DNA of 64,000 bases, from positions 1 to 64,000 of the forward strand of contig WNYE01000075.1 in NCBI GenBank assembly GCA_021396245.1, in the 5' to 3' direction. A program made the translations under genes and the position numbers. Origin of the DNA: Sporothrix humicola. Lineage: Eukaryota > Ascomycota > Sordariomycetes > Ophiostomatales > Ophiostomataceae. The notes under the pieces were generated by a model. That model was given only the letters and a program-made list of their open reading frames with translations. It was not told where the DNA came from and made no database searches. Positions 41,636-51,335 of the stretch are shown piece by piece (the stretch's first letter is position 1; each line of letters starts with the position of its first letter).

Positions 41636-42745
41636 CTACTCCAGCTCATATTCTCCGTCGAGTTCGCTGTTGTCAGGTGGGCTGTTGGACGCCACTGGCA
41701 CACTCTCCTCTCTCTCTGAGCTCCGAGGCTCCTGTGAGTGCGTTTCAGACGTCTTTCTGCGTTTAGTCGACGCGACAACGGGATGGATCCGAGGGCGTCC
41801 ACGGCCGCGCTTTAGAGTTGTTGACCGGCGATGGGGCATAGCGGGCATAGCGGACAAAGTCGGCTCGTCATCTTGTTGTCCATCCATCGAAGCCGGCATG
41901 ACGCGACGATGGCGAGTGCCTCTCCCCGACTGAACACTCGAACGACGGGGCGAAAGGCTGGTGCTTGAAAGCTGGCCCATTGGAAGACCAAGTCGAGCTG
42001 CCGCTGCTCGAGCTGCAGCAAAATCCTCGACTCGAGCCTGCGCATAAAGATGGGCATAGGCCCGAGAAATCTGCACGGCATGCCGGTGATCCCGCTCCTT
42101 GGCCTCCTTTTCGGCTTTCTTCTTGGCCTGGGCCAGCTGCTGGGCCACAGCATCAAGTTCTTGGCCGGGGATCACGGGCCGCTGGCGCCGCAAGATGCCC
42201 AGGTTCTGGGTGCCCGAACTGCAGTCGCGTTCGTAGTGGCCGACCAGGTCTATATCAATCACAAACCGCGACGTGCCCGAATGCCCGACCCAGTGGCCCA
42301 AGTCTACCCAGTCGCGGTCGAAGCCGACAGCCACCAGATATTCCTCGCCCAGCTTCATATCCTGGATGGTAATATAGTCGGTTGCCAGTTCCAGGGGAGG
42401 AATTCTCGGGTTTTGTGCTCTTCTGGCCGCCTCGTAGTTTGCGAGCGAAGGGCCCGGCTTGTCAAGCGACGTGTAGGGCACATAGGAAAAGAGATACTCG
42501 TCGCGCTCTTTTATCTTGGCACGGATGACTTTGTCGTACGCAGACTGCTTTGCGAGCTGGCCACGGTAGAGTCTCACAAAAGCGCTATGCTGTGCATCTG
42601 TCAGCTGTAGGAGGGCAACGACATCTTCAAAAGTGTACCATGCCGCGAGCTCCTTGACGAGGATGAGCTTGATGCCGGCCGACAGGCGGTCCCAGAACTC
42701 GGGGATCGTCTCGCAGACATAACTAAAATGCTTCGTTGCAGACAT
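41636..42745 (-). CDS. AT-hook nuclear protein, unknown function
   Basis: Single exon, 369 residues from ATG at 42745 (context caaaATGTCTG). Upstream in-frame sequence exists, including another ATG at 42862, but its composition looks untranslated. The N-terminal 110 residues look folded and helical (FSYVCETIPEFWDRLSAGIK, YTFEDVVALLQLTDAQHSAF, VIRAKIKERDEYLFSYVPYT). A middle part (LGEEYLVAVGFDRDWVDLGH, RFVIDIDLVGHYERDCSSG) is followed by a charged coiled coil (AQQLAQAKKKAEKEAKERDH). The C-terminus is basic with an AT-hook core KRGRGRPRIHP, which binds the minor groove of AT-rich DNA, then a Ser/Glu tail. No family recognised. It is convergent with the solo HTH gene. Confidence 0.65.
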   Translation of the reverse strand: MSATKHFSYVCETIPEFWDRLSAGIKLILVKELAAWYTFEDVVALLQLTDAQHSAFVRLYRGQLAKQSAYDKVIRAKIKERDEYLFSYVPYTSLDKPGPSLANYEAARRAQNPRIPPLELATDYITIQDMKLGEEYLVAVGFDRDWVDLGHWVGHSGTSRFVIDIDLVGHYERDCSSGTQNLGILRRQRPVIPGQELDAVAQQLAQAKKKAEKEAKERDHRHAVQISRAYAHLYAQARVEDFAAARAAAARLGLPMGQLSSTSLSPRRSSVQSGRGTRHRRVMPASMDGQQDDEPTLSAMPAMPHRRSTTLKRGRGRPRIHPVVASTKRRKTSETHSQEPRSSEREESVPVASNSPPDNSELDGEYELE

Positions 42746-43581
42746 TTTCGAGTTGGTTTTGATTCTTGTGGTGCTGTGTCGATAATTGTTAATGTTTGGG
42801 CAGTGGCGAAATACCTTGACCCAAAACAACGAGACGGCTCTTGTACAGGCACGAGAGGGCATTGGCGATAGTGTCTTTGGGCTCACTTGACGTCAAATTC
42901 TGGCATAGCAATGCCTCGTGGTGAAGTGTCAAATTTATACTCGAGGAATTTTGCAATATAGACCCACGTGGCTCTCTTTTCAGGCAGTGAATGATGGTGT
43001 TGAAAAGTGAGAGAGAGGTGAGAAGATACTGAGAGAGAGGTCGATTTGAGATAGGACGAAACTAAGTAAGCGGACGGCTCTCTGATCAACAAAACACAGA
43101 CACGGGAACACCACTAGCAATTAGGTCCATTGACGGTCTGAAAATACCATAGTGCTGTGTTGAAGCATGAGGTCATCTCCCATCCGTATTTTATAAACGA
43201 CATGCCATGGTTGGCCAAAGGCCGTTTGGTGTTCTCGGGATAACAGATCTGTGCTGCCTTCTACAGCTCATTCACTTTGAAATTATCATAGATTCTACAC
43301 CAGGCTTACGACTTGTCCAAGCAATAAAGGCAAAAAATAGTGCCTTCTGGCCAGTGGTGGTATTCTATTGAAGGAAATAAAGAAGAAAGTAAAAACGATA
43401 ACGCTATTTGTAGGTTTGCTTTCTAGGCACCTGCTTGCTGCCGATTCCTTCTAAAAGAAAATATTCAAAGGAAAGGAAAAGAAAGGAAGAAAGAAAGGAA
43501 ATAAGGGCAATGGTGGCTTCCTCACTGTCTGCTTTTAAAACGCTGTCCTGGTTACTTTTTGTCGAGCAAGTGATGGCACGC
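42746..43581. other. Intergenic region
   Basis: Upstream flank of the AT-hook gene and 3' flank of the phosphatase-like gene; no supported gene. Confidence 0.5.
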
Positions 43582-44868
43582 CTATTTGTCATCTGTGTCA
43601 ACAAAAGGCACAAACTGCTTGCGGTCCTGATACCGTGCCATGTCGAGGTTGAGTCGTGTCGGTTCGGCGGACGGTTCACGCGATCCGGAATACTGGCTTG
43701 CACCCGCGATCCGGTCGTCCTCATCGTCCATGGTCTCCTCCACGCTGCGCTTGGCTGGTCGGCTCTGGCTCCGCGATCTCTGGGTGAGCATGGCGCGTGC
43801 GGAGGGGACGTCAAGAAATCTGGACGCGGCATTCGGGTCTATGTTTGTAAGTCGATCTTGCAATGCGGCCCCGTGTGTTTGTGGCAGGCCGGTGCCAAGG
43901 GTTTCTACACTTTCACGGATAGTGTGGCTGCCGACTTCATCCTCCATAAGGGTGTCGTTGTCCGTCGTATCCATCTGAGCGGCCTCTGCCACGTCGCATT
44001 TTGCATTCAGCAGGTCGCTGAAGGCGACCAACATGTGCTTGGCGTCTTCGTCGAGGCTGATGCAGAAGCGCATCTGGCACAGGAACTGGAGCGATCCCAA
44101 CATGTCCATGTCGCACATTGACATCAAATATGCTGCCACGAGCGGTGGTGCCCGCACGTTGCCCGTCTCGCAGAACACCAGCACCTTGCCCGTTGAGATG
44201 CCGTTGCTGTCGACTGGCACGTCGTTGAGCATGTGCTGGTTGACGCTATTCACTGCTGCTGGCAAGGCACGTAGCAAATCGCCCAGATTCGACACATCGA
44301 TGCACTCGGACTGGATGCCCATCTCCTTGGCAATGTGCTCGACCATAAGCAGCCGTGCATCAGCCAGCCGACTGTCACGGACGGCAATCATCTTGGTGAT
44401 GCCGGCTTTCTGTAGAAATGTGCGGTCCCGAGCGGCGGCGGAGGGGCCGAGATACAAAAATGGGAGAATTGCCTGTGCTTCGCGGCGCTTCTCGTAGGCC
44501 CAATGGCCAAACTGGTCGGGATACTGGGAAAATCGAAAGCCACCCGTGATCTGACGAATCTGAGCCCTTGTGAGGCCCAGCACCGACGCATACTTCATCG
44601 AAAGTTCCATGCCATCGCATGGCGGAGCAATGTTCTCTTGCCGGGGTGAGAACATATCGGACCCAGCCGCTGGTTGCCTTGGCTGTCTTTGCTGCATGGC
44701 CTCTCGCCTGTTCCGTGTTGCGGATGCAACGTACATGTTTGTGAGAGGAATAGGGATGTGAGGCAGCATCGGCGCCGGTCCTTGGTACGTCGCATTGGCG
44801 ACAACTCCGGGCGGAAGCTTCATGCCGGCGTCTGCCGGTGAGCTCGGCAGGCCGTGGTCGACATCCAT
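43582..44868 (-). CDS. Dual-specificity-phosphatase-like protein, altered active-site loop
   Basis: Single exon, 428 residues. After a disordered N-terminus comes a conserved segment (ELSMKYASVLGLTRAQIRQI, FRFSQYPDQFGHWAYEKRRE) and then a DSP fold: AQAILPFLYLGPSAAARDRT, FLQKAGITKMIAVRDSR and HMLNDVPVDSNGISTGKVLV. The signature loop reads VFCETGNVRAPPLVAAYLM: the CX5R cysteine (Cys233) and arginine (Arg239) are present, but the usual His before Cys is Phe and the Ser/Thr after Arg is Ala. This recalls the STYX/pseudophosphatase group, although STYX proteins usually lose the Cys. It may be a weak phosphatase or a phospho-binding scaffold. The C-terminal 150 residues are disordered, with RSRSQSRPAKRS and an acidic stretch (EETMDDEDDR) that could include a nuclear signal. 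Confidence 0.78.
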   Translation of the reverse strand: MDVDHGLPSSPADAGMKLPPGVVANATYQGPAPMLPHIPIPLTNMYVASATRNRREAMQQRQPRQPAAGSDMFSPRQENIAPPCDGMELSMKYASVLGLTRAQIRQITGGFRFSQYPDQFGHWAYEKRREAQAILPFLYLGPSAAARDRTFLQKAGITKMIAVRDSRLADARLLMVEHIAKEMGIQSECIDVSNLGDLLRALPAAVNSVNQHMLNDVPVDSNGISTGKVLVFCETGNVRAPPLVAAYLMSMCDMDMLGSLQFLCQMRFCISLDEDAKHMLVAFSDLLNAKCDVAEAAQMDTTDNDTLMEDEVGSHTIRESVETLGTGLPQTHGAALQDRLTNIDPNAASRFLDVPSARAMLTQRSRSQSRPAKRSVEETMDDEDDRIAGASQYSGSREPSAEPTRLNLDMARYQDRKQFVPFVDTDDK

Positions 44869-46110
44869 GGTTTGGCGTGACGAGAGAAGTATGGCGGTTT
44901 CTTTTCCGGTAAATGTGGGTGCTAATGTTTATTCGGTGTATATACGATGAAGAGTGGCCGGATGATGAAATCTGACGATGAGCTGGAGAGTCAAGAAGTG
45001 GGTTGGTTGCTTGTCCTGAGCCACCCTGGACGAAAGCCGCTGGTGAAATTGAGACAAAACGTGCAAGGCACGGCAAGGTGAAGCGAGGCGTGGGCCTGTA
45101 AACAACAAGCAAATAAGAGAGAGAATGACGCCGATGCGCCGATTTGCACTGAAACACCCAACAGCCGGATGGCGATATTAAAAATTAATATAGGAGCGTT
45201 GCCGGGTGGTCGTGCGTCCCGAAGTGCGCTGCGTCTGCCGGTTTCTGTTTGCGGTATCGATGTACTCTGAATTGAAGAGTTGATAGATGGGGAGTAAGTG
45301 TGTGGGTTGATGAATGGATGTCGCCAAAAGCTGTGTGTTGTTTTCGTATTTTTGCAATTTGTGTTTTGTGCGGCTCACTAATAGTACGCGGATTTTGGGA
45401 TGGGCAGCCGTGGATGAGTGTCTGCCATCAATCGAGAAGGAACATTGGAGAAGTGGGAGAAAGTAGTCTCAACACGGCAATACTAGTTGCGGTAGCGCCT
45501 TCCGCCAAACGTTGTCTGGCAGCCTCGTGTATTTTGCCACCCACATGCACGAGCAAGTCAATGTTTAGACTTGCTCAAAATACTCACCTACATAGTTGGC
45601 ATCGCTTAATTCTGGCAGGTGCGCCCGATAAACTGCGTCTTCCCAAGGAGGGAATGTGCGACAGAGATGCCAGGGAAGGCGCGAGTGCAGGTGCAGATGC
45701 AGATGCAGATGCAGGATGTGGTACACAGGACGCAGGACCCAGGGACTGATCGTTCCTTCTCTGCGAGGCGCGCCTAGTAGTTTGTGATATTCACAGACAT
45801 TTTCTTCTTCGGTCGACCTTTCCATACATTGTCTTCTTTCCACTTTCAGAAGTATTCACGCCAAACATGTACACTCCAAGTACGCTCTATTCACTGGGAA
45901 ACGGCGGAGAAACCATCAGAGACAGAAAGAGCGAGTGGCAAGCATCGTTTGGGAATGCAATGCTGTTCTTACCCATTCTGAGTATTTATGCCCCCTCCCC
46001 TGACCCTCATCTCATCTCATCTCCTCGTAGACAACACAATCCTGCATCATATACATATCTCACCAAATTACGATAAACACAAACTTGCACCTTACTATTC
46101 CACCACCGCC
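44869..46110. other. Divergent intergenic region
   Basis: 1.2 kb upstream region between the phosphatase-like gene and the second F-box gene. It includes a CAG(G/A)TG hexanucleotide repeat at 45685-45716. No supported gene. Confidence 0.5.
45685..45716. repeat. Hexanucleotide repeat (GTGCAG/ATGCAG)n
   Basis: Five tandem units of a (G/A)TGCAG hexamer, non-coding. Confidence 0.7.
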
Positions 46111-47535
46111 ATGTCTTCTAGCAAGGCCTCGGACGAAGGGTATCCTGACGAGGATGCTATCTTCACAGAGGACGATATCGACGGCATCTTTAAGGTCGCC
46201 GCAAAAACTCTTCCGAAAGTCGACGTGACCAGAACAAAGGCATGTCACATCTCCAGACCGTTGGTCAACTCTCTCACCAAGGGCTTTGGCAAGGAACCCG
46301 AGGCGGATCTGGGCAGTTTCAACAAGCTGCCACTCGAGCTTATCTACAACATTTGCCAAGAATTGGACGTCAAGTCGAGTCTGGCTCTTCGGCAGGTCAA
46401 TCGCTGCTCTCGTGAGATTGTCACCAGCCTCATCGAGTACAATGCGGTCACCACTCATGCTCTGGGTGTCGTGCAGGCTGTGATCTGGTCGGGCATTGGC
46501 TCGCGCGTGACGTTCCCCGACCTTTATCGGCTGTTCAGTACTCATGAGTGTATGGTCTGCAGTGCGCCCGAAAGTTCGGACAGCTACCGCTTCTATGACT
46601 CGCGGGCGCCGAAGCACCGGCCCAAGATTGCACCTGGTGTCAAGGGTCTGGAGGTTGGTCAAGCGGCGCTCGAAAAGACCGTCATGGATAAGCCTCCCAA
46701 GTTCAAAGTCAAGCCTAAGCGGGCTGTGGGACAGGGGGCTAATGCAAAGGAAGAGACTCCCGAAGTTGTTTTGAAAGAAAAGAAGTACACGGCCTTGAAC
46801 ATCCTGAGCATGGCGGATACGTCGGGCAACAGAGACGGCACCCGCTACATCAACGCCCACGAAAAGGCGGCTGGTCGTTACCTTTTTCTGCCAACTCTTA
46901 CACGTTGCTGCAAGCCGTGCCTTGAGGAATCGTGCCGGATGCGTGTCATCCCTTTGAGATCGCTGACGATGCCTACTGATCTAGCTTTGGACAATTTCCT
47001 TCCGCATGTGATCACACCGTGGAAGCCGCAGCACAAAAATGCGTTTCACAAGAAGACCTTTGCGGCTAAAAGTAACAAGATCAAGGAAACGAAGCAAGAC
47101 GAGGGAAAGAAAAAAGAAAAGGAAAAGGGAAAGGAGAAGGGGAAGATGGATGCTGCCACCTTTAAGAAATACCAGCTCTCGGAGGGCATGGTTACACGGG
47201 GGGCGGCCTCTCAGATTCTCCTTGGCGCCGGGTATCCGCCAAACCGGGCGAACACGATCCTCTATAACGCTGGGTATCTCCAGCCGTTCACCTGGTTCAG
47301 CGAACTGAACAACCGCAAGGACTTTACCGTCACGATGTCGTTCTTTGACCGCTTTACCAACACGGCCAGCGGCGGGTATACGTGCAAGGGCTGCGATGCG
47401 GCGATCAAGAAGCTGTACGGTCACCTTAACGTGACCCTCGTGTACACGAACACGGTTTTTGGCACCCGGGCGGCCTTTCTGGAGCATTTCTCCGCCTGCT
47501 CCGATGCCATCAAATTGTGGAAGAAGGACGTGTGA
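46111..47535 (+). CDS. F-box-like protein with Cys-rich C-terminal region
   Basis: Single exon, 474 residues. The start at 46111 has a good context (ccaccgccATGTCT); an in-frame upstream ATG at 45988 would add 41 residues of unlikely composition. An F-box lies at about residues 71-108 (FNKLPLELIYNICQELDVKS, LALRQVNRCSREIV). The rest has paired cysteines (CMVCSAPE near 146, CCKPCLEESC near 268, CKGCDAAIKKLYGH near the end with HFSACSD) that look like degenerate zinc-binding knuckles, and a Lys/Glu-rich low-complexity segment (EGKKKEKEKGKEKGK). Similar F-box proteins form large families in filamentous fungi. It probably recruits a substrate to SCF; the target is unknown. Confidence 0.7.
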   Translation: MSSSKASDEGYPDEDAIFTEDDIDGIFKVAAKTLPKVDVTRTKACHISRPLVNSLTKGFGKEPEADLGSFNKLPLELIYNICQELDVKSSLALRQVNRCSREIVTSLIEYNAVTTHALGVVQAVIWSGIGSRVTFPDLYRLFSTHECMVCSAPESSDSYRFYDSRAPKHRPKIAPGVKGLEVGQAALEKTVMDKPPKFKVKPKRAVGQGANAKEETPEVVLKEKKYTALNILSMADTSGNRDGTRYINAHEKAAGRYLFLPTLTRCCKPCLEESCRMRVIPLRSLTMPTDLALDNFLPHVITPWKPQHKNAFHKKTFAAKSNKIKETKQDEGKKKEKEKGKEKGKMDAATFKKYQLSEGMVTRGAASQILLGAGYPPNRANTILYNAGYLQPFTWFSELNNRKDFTVTMSFFDRFTNTASGGYTCKGCDAAIKKLYGHLNVTLVYTNTVFGTRAAFLEHFSACSDAIKLWKKDV

Positions 47536-47767
47536 GGAATGAAGAGGATATATGGTGACAGGGAAACATTTCACGGACTAGTAGAGTTCAGGCTAGGTAT
47601 GGAAGTAGAAAGTAAGAAAAGCCCAGTTCATAAATATCTAGCAACAAATATATGCACCTTTTGGACTTTATAACGCTGCAATTCCACACCAATTCTTTTC
47701 GTCAGAAATATGAACCAACCAACGCCCACAGGACCCAAAACGGCATGGAAGCAAGAACGCTGTCAAC

Positions 47768-49303
47768 TTATGCCCTGTTGCTCCGCCTTCCCTCAGACCC
47801 AAGCGAAGAGAAGCTGCTCTCCTTGGCCAAAGGCGACGGAATATCGGGCGTGACAGACCGCGAGTCTGATGTGACAGCCGGCCGGCGCGAACCTGTGCCT
47901 GAGCCAGCCCCACGTCCTGAGCCGCCCTGAGAGGCAGCTGACTTCTTCCGTCGCCGCTCGGACGCACTCGATCCCGTGCTTGTCTTGCGCGTGACGGCAG
48001 CAGTCTCGTTGGTGTCATCAACGTCCAGGGTCGCTTCGCTGCCGCCGCCAGCCGCCGTCGCCGAAGTCGACATGCTGCTCCTACGCGAGCTGTTGCTGCG
48101 CGTGCGACGGTGCTCGCGCTCGACGGCAGCGTGGCGCGGATGCTGTGGGTGGTGGCCGTGTTTTTCGCTGGTGCTCTGGCCGGTTTCGCTGCCGCCACGA
48201 GGGGTGTGCGGTCTATGAGAATGGTGGTGCGAGTGCAGGTGGGCATGGGCCTGGCCGACAGGGACGCTGCGGCCCGGCAACCACCAGAACCAGCCACCCG
48301 TGGCGCGGAGCACGGCGCGGTCCTGTTCCTTGAGCTTGTGACGGATCAGGGCGCGGCGTTCGTTTTCGCGGTCCCAATATTCCTGGCGGTACAGCTCCCA
48401 GTTCTCACGGAATGTGGGCGAAAAGGGCTTGGCCAGCAGCAGCAGCTTCACGTAGTCGCCGCCTGGCGCGAGGTCTTCTTCGTGTCCAAGATTGTTAAAG
48501 GCAGCGCTCTGCCGGCGCAGGTTGCTACCACCCTTTTCTTCGTCGCGATCCAGTCCGCCGCTCCCAAGAGATGACGGGACGGAAGGATGGTGGTGCCCTC
48601 CAGCGCCCGTATTCAAGTTAAGCTCGCGGTCGACTTCGCGCAAAAGTGCCGCTTCGACGTAGCGGTATGACGAGGCACCGCCCGTGTTAGATAGCAGACC
48701 ATACGTCAGGAACCAGCCAAGCGTGGCCAGCCACTCAGCCCACCACGGCCGTTTAAGCAAAACAAGTTTGCAGTTGATGTGCCGCAGGCCACGGTTGGAC
48801 ACGCTGAACCAGCGCCGCGGCCAGCGGACGCCACGATCCCAGATACCCGTGGCCCACACGAGTGCAGCTGTGATCACACCACCCATAAAACAGACTTTCT
48901 CAAGCACGTCGACGACCCAATAAACAGAGCCGCCAACGCCGCTGCCGTCTTCGCGCGGAGCCAGGAACAGCGCATAGCCGAACCCCAAGATCCACGCGCC
49001 CAGCAGCATCAGAAAGAAAGTGTGGTGGCGGCGGCGTGCGCGCAGAGCCAGGAATTGTGCCCTCAAGGACGCCTCGAGAATCAGCAAGTTGAGGTAGATC
49101 ATCGACGGCGAGCTGGGCGTGTGCGAGAGCGGGTCGCCGGCCTTGGCAGAGGTGCTGGCGGCAATTGAGCCCGTGTCGGAAGCACCGTCGGAGTTGTTAG
49201 TGCCGGCATCGCTGCCAAAGACGCCGCTCGTTGGCCGGCTTGTCGGAATATCCCGTCCAGGCAAGGGAGCTCCCTTGACGAGGGAGTCGAGGTCGTCGGC
49301 CAT
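47768..49303 (-). CDS. SPO7: Spo7-like regulatory subunit of the Nem1-Spo7 phosphatase
   Basis: Single exon, 511 residues, longer than yeast Spo7 (259). Start MADDLDSLVKGAPLPGRDIP; upstream the frame has no ATG of good context. The conserved part is SPSMIYLNLLILEASLRAQF, then a first membrane helix (FFLMLLGAWILGFGYALFLA), a second (VYWVVDVLEKVCFMGGVITA, ALVWATGIWDRG), then WPRRWFSVSNRGLRHINCKL and PFSPTFRENWELYRQEYWDR. In the nuclear envelope/ER, Spo7 partners the phosphatase Nem1 to dephosphorylate and activate the phosphatidate phosphatase Pah1 (lipin), so controlling membrane versus storage-lipid synthesis. The C-terminal 190 residues are a fungal-type disordered extension rich in Ser/His/Arg/Gly. 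Convergent with the F-box gene only 232 bases away. Confidence 0.88.
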   Translation of the reverse strand: MADDLDSLVKGAPLPGRDIPTSRPTSGVFGSDAGTNNSDGASDTGSIAASTSAKAGDPLSHTPSSPSMIYLNLLILEASLRAQFLALRARRRHHTFFLMLLGAWILGFGYALFLAPREDGSGVGGSVYWVVDVLEKVCFMGGVITAALVWATGIWDRGVRWPRRWFSVSNRGLRHINCKLVLLKRPWWAEWLATLGWFLTYGLLSNTGGASSYRYVEAALLREVDRELNLNTGAGGHHHPSVPSSLGSGGLDRDEEKGGSNLRRQSAAFNNLGHEEDLAPGGDYVKLLLLAKPFSPTFRENWELYRQEYWDRENERRALIRHKLKEQDRAVLRATGGWFWWLPGRSVPVGQAHAHLHSHHHSHRPHTPRGGSETGQSTSEKHGHHPQHPRHAAVEREHRRTRSNSSRRSSMSTSATAAGGGSEATLDVDDTNETAAVTRKTSTGSSASERRRKKSAASQGGSGRGAGSGTGSRRPAVTSDSRSVTPDIPSPLAKESSFSSLGSEGRRSNRA

Positions 49304-51335
49304 TGTCGTGCCGTGTGGGGGTTTTGTGCAAGCCTTTCGAGGTAAATGGCCTCGCAGGATACTAAATGGGCCAGATACGGCCTGGGTGTGCTGTCGAGAG
49401 GTCTGACGGGAGGTAAGATGTCGTGTGATCTCTCGAGAGACGGAGAGCGGTGCAAAAAGCAAAAAGGGCTAAAGGGCTAAAGGGCGGAAAGGCGGCTGGG
49501 GGGCAAGCTATGGCCCTGGAGCTGTCGGAACTGCCCGCGGAGGCGTTTAATTGCTGTTGTCGATGCCAAATGCCAAAATAGAAAAGAGAATGGTCGTCGG
49601 GGCTGGGCGTCGAGAGCGCGACGACGAATGCGCTGGACGTTGGGCCAGAGCTGCGTGTTGTTTGCCTTCGGCTGGCTCTTGCTGGCTCTTGCCCTTTGGT
49701 GGCTTCTGGGCAGTTGGTCGATTCTCTGCTGATGAACATCGTCATCCACTGGTCGTGCCAGATGACTAAGCTGGGCTAGTGGGTCACAAGGCCTACGAAT
49801 TACGGAATGGCACGCTGCGCGACAGGCGCGGTGGCGGCACGGGGTCATTTGAGCGGCTTAACTCGACGAATGGAATGGCTACGGAGAATACAATTGCCCA
49901 GAAATGGAGGGGAAGTACTGTTGAGTTAGTTTGAAGTTCAATTGAGAAATTCTTCAAGATGTTGACGCGTAAAGTGGTGTTGACTTCTGAGTGTTTTTAT
50001 AGTGTCGAAAATACAGCGTGTCCTCTCCAGAAGTGGCCGTTGAGAATTAGCGCATTTACAGCTTTTCTGCCGAAAATACAGCGGAAGCTTCATCGGCGAT
50101 TCATCTCGTCCAGGTCGGTGACAGTTGGCATTAGGGCCCCTGCTGCTGAAGAAGGTGCTCTCGGGGCCGGCCTCTAGCGTCTTTTTGGCTCGAATTTTGG
50201 CTCGTTTTGCGCTTTTGGCTGTGGCCCACTCCTGAGGCCTCGGTTCTCATGATTCTACGGTGCGGCGGAAAAGTGGAGGACCCTGTTTTCGCGGTCGAAA
50301 GATCCCGACAATAGCCAAAGAAAGGGAAGGAGCAAGAGGGAGGCGAGGCCACAAGGAAAGAAAGGAAAGACTGCATAAAGAGGAAAAGAAAGACAAAGTG
50401 GTCACTCGCGCCTGCCGCCAGGCAACTTGCACGACCCCAAAAGACTAAAAGAGCCTCCAATTGGAAGGGGGGCGAGCAGCATGCGTGGGATGAGGGGCGT
50501 TCTTGCCGGGATTTTCTTGGGTCCTGCTCTATTTTTCTGTTTTGCTCTAACTAAATTTTTGTTGGGAAGGCTATCGCGCGCAAATAGAAGGGGCAAGGGA
50601 AAGCACGGGAAAGAGCCATAACGAACCAACACAACGCCAAAAAGCCAAACACAGAGGGAACGAACGACTGACATGGGGGGAAAAGAGGAAACGACGTAAA
50701 AAATAATTTAATAACAAGAAGGAGCGAGAACGGCTCAACCGACACGACACCCGAATAAATCCTCACGTCCTGCCCTCTCTTTCCGTTTGTTTCTTAACAA
50801 CCCATTTGCTCTTTCCTTCCCCCACAGTTTGTTCCCCAAGCGACTTCCTTTTTCACACGGACGAAAACACCCCAGAAAATATCGTTAAATCGACTCCTGA
50901 ATCGATCCCGAAAGTTTCCCAAAAGTTGACCACTAACAACAACTTCTCGCAATCTCTCACAATCGCAATCGCAATCGCCAACGCTCGCAGACACGTACAC
51001 CCACCACTCCTGGCAACGCCTGCCTAGCCGGACAAGCCCGACGGACGAACGCCGTGCTATGCATACTCTTTTGCTGCCTGCCCCCAGCTGCGTCGGCGAA
51101 CCGTGACACGGAATTAGGAATTTACGGACTCTAACGACCCCGAATTTCCCCCTTTCCAGTTTCTCTTTGGGTCTCTTTGCGACTTTTGGGGTCTTTTTGG
51201 GTCTTTCTGCAGCCCTTTCATTCAGCCTTTCGGCGGCGGTTGTCCCTGGGCTCTTAATAACCCTCCCCCTCCAATCTTTTATTCCTTTTTTTTTTATTTT
51301 TATTTTTCCCTTCTCCTCCCCTCCCGACGTCAGTA
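49304..51335. other. Divergent intergenic region between Spo7 and the hydrolase gene
   Basis: 2.0 kb with no supported gene. From about 50780 to 51335 the plus strand becomes C/T-rich, as in a long 5' leader of the downstream hydrolase gene. Confidence 0.5.

Noticed and set aside
42746..42886. N-terminal extension of the AT-hook protein
   Set aside because: Frame opens with GTG; an ATG at 42862 exists but the sequence to 42746 looks like an untranslated leader. Kept as a minor alternative.
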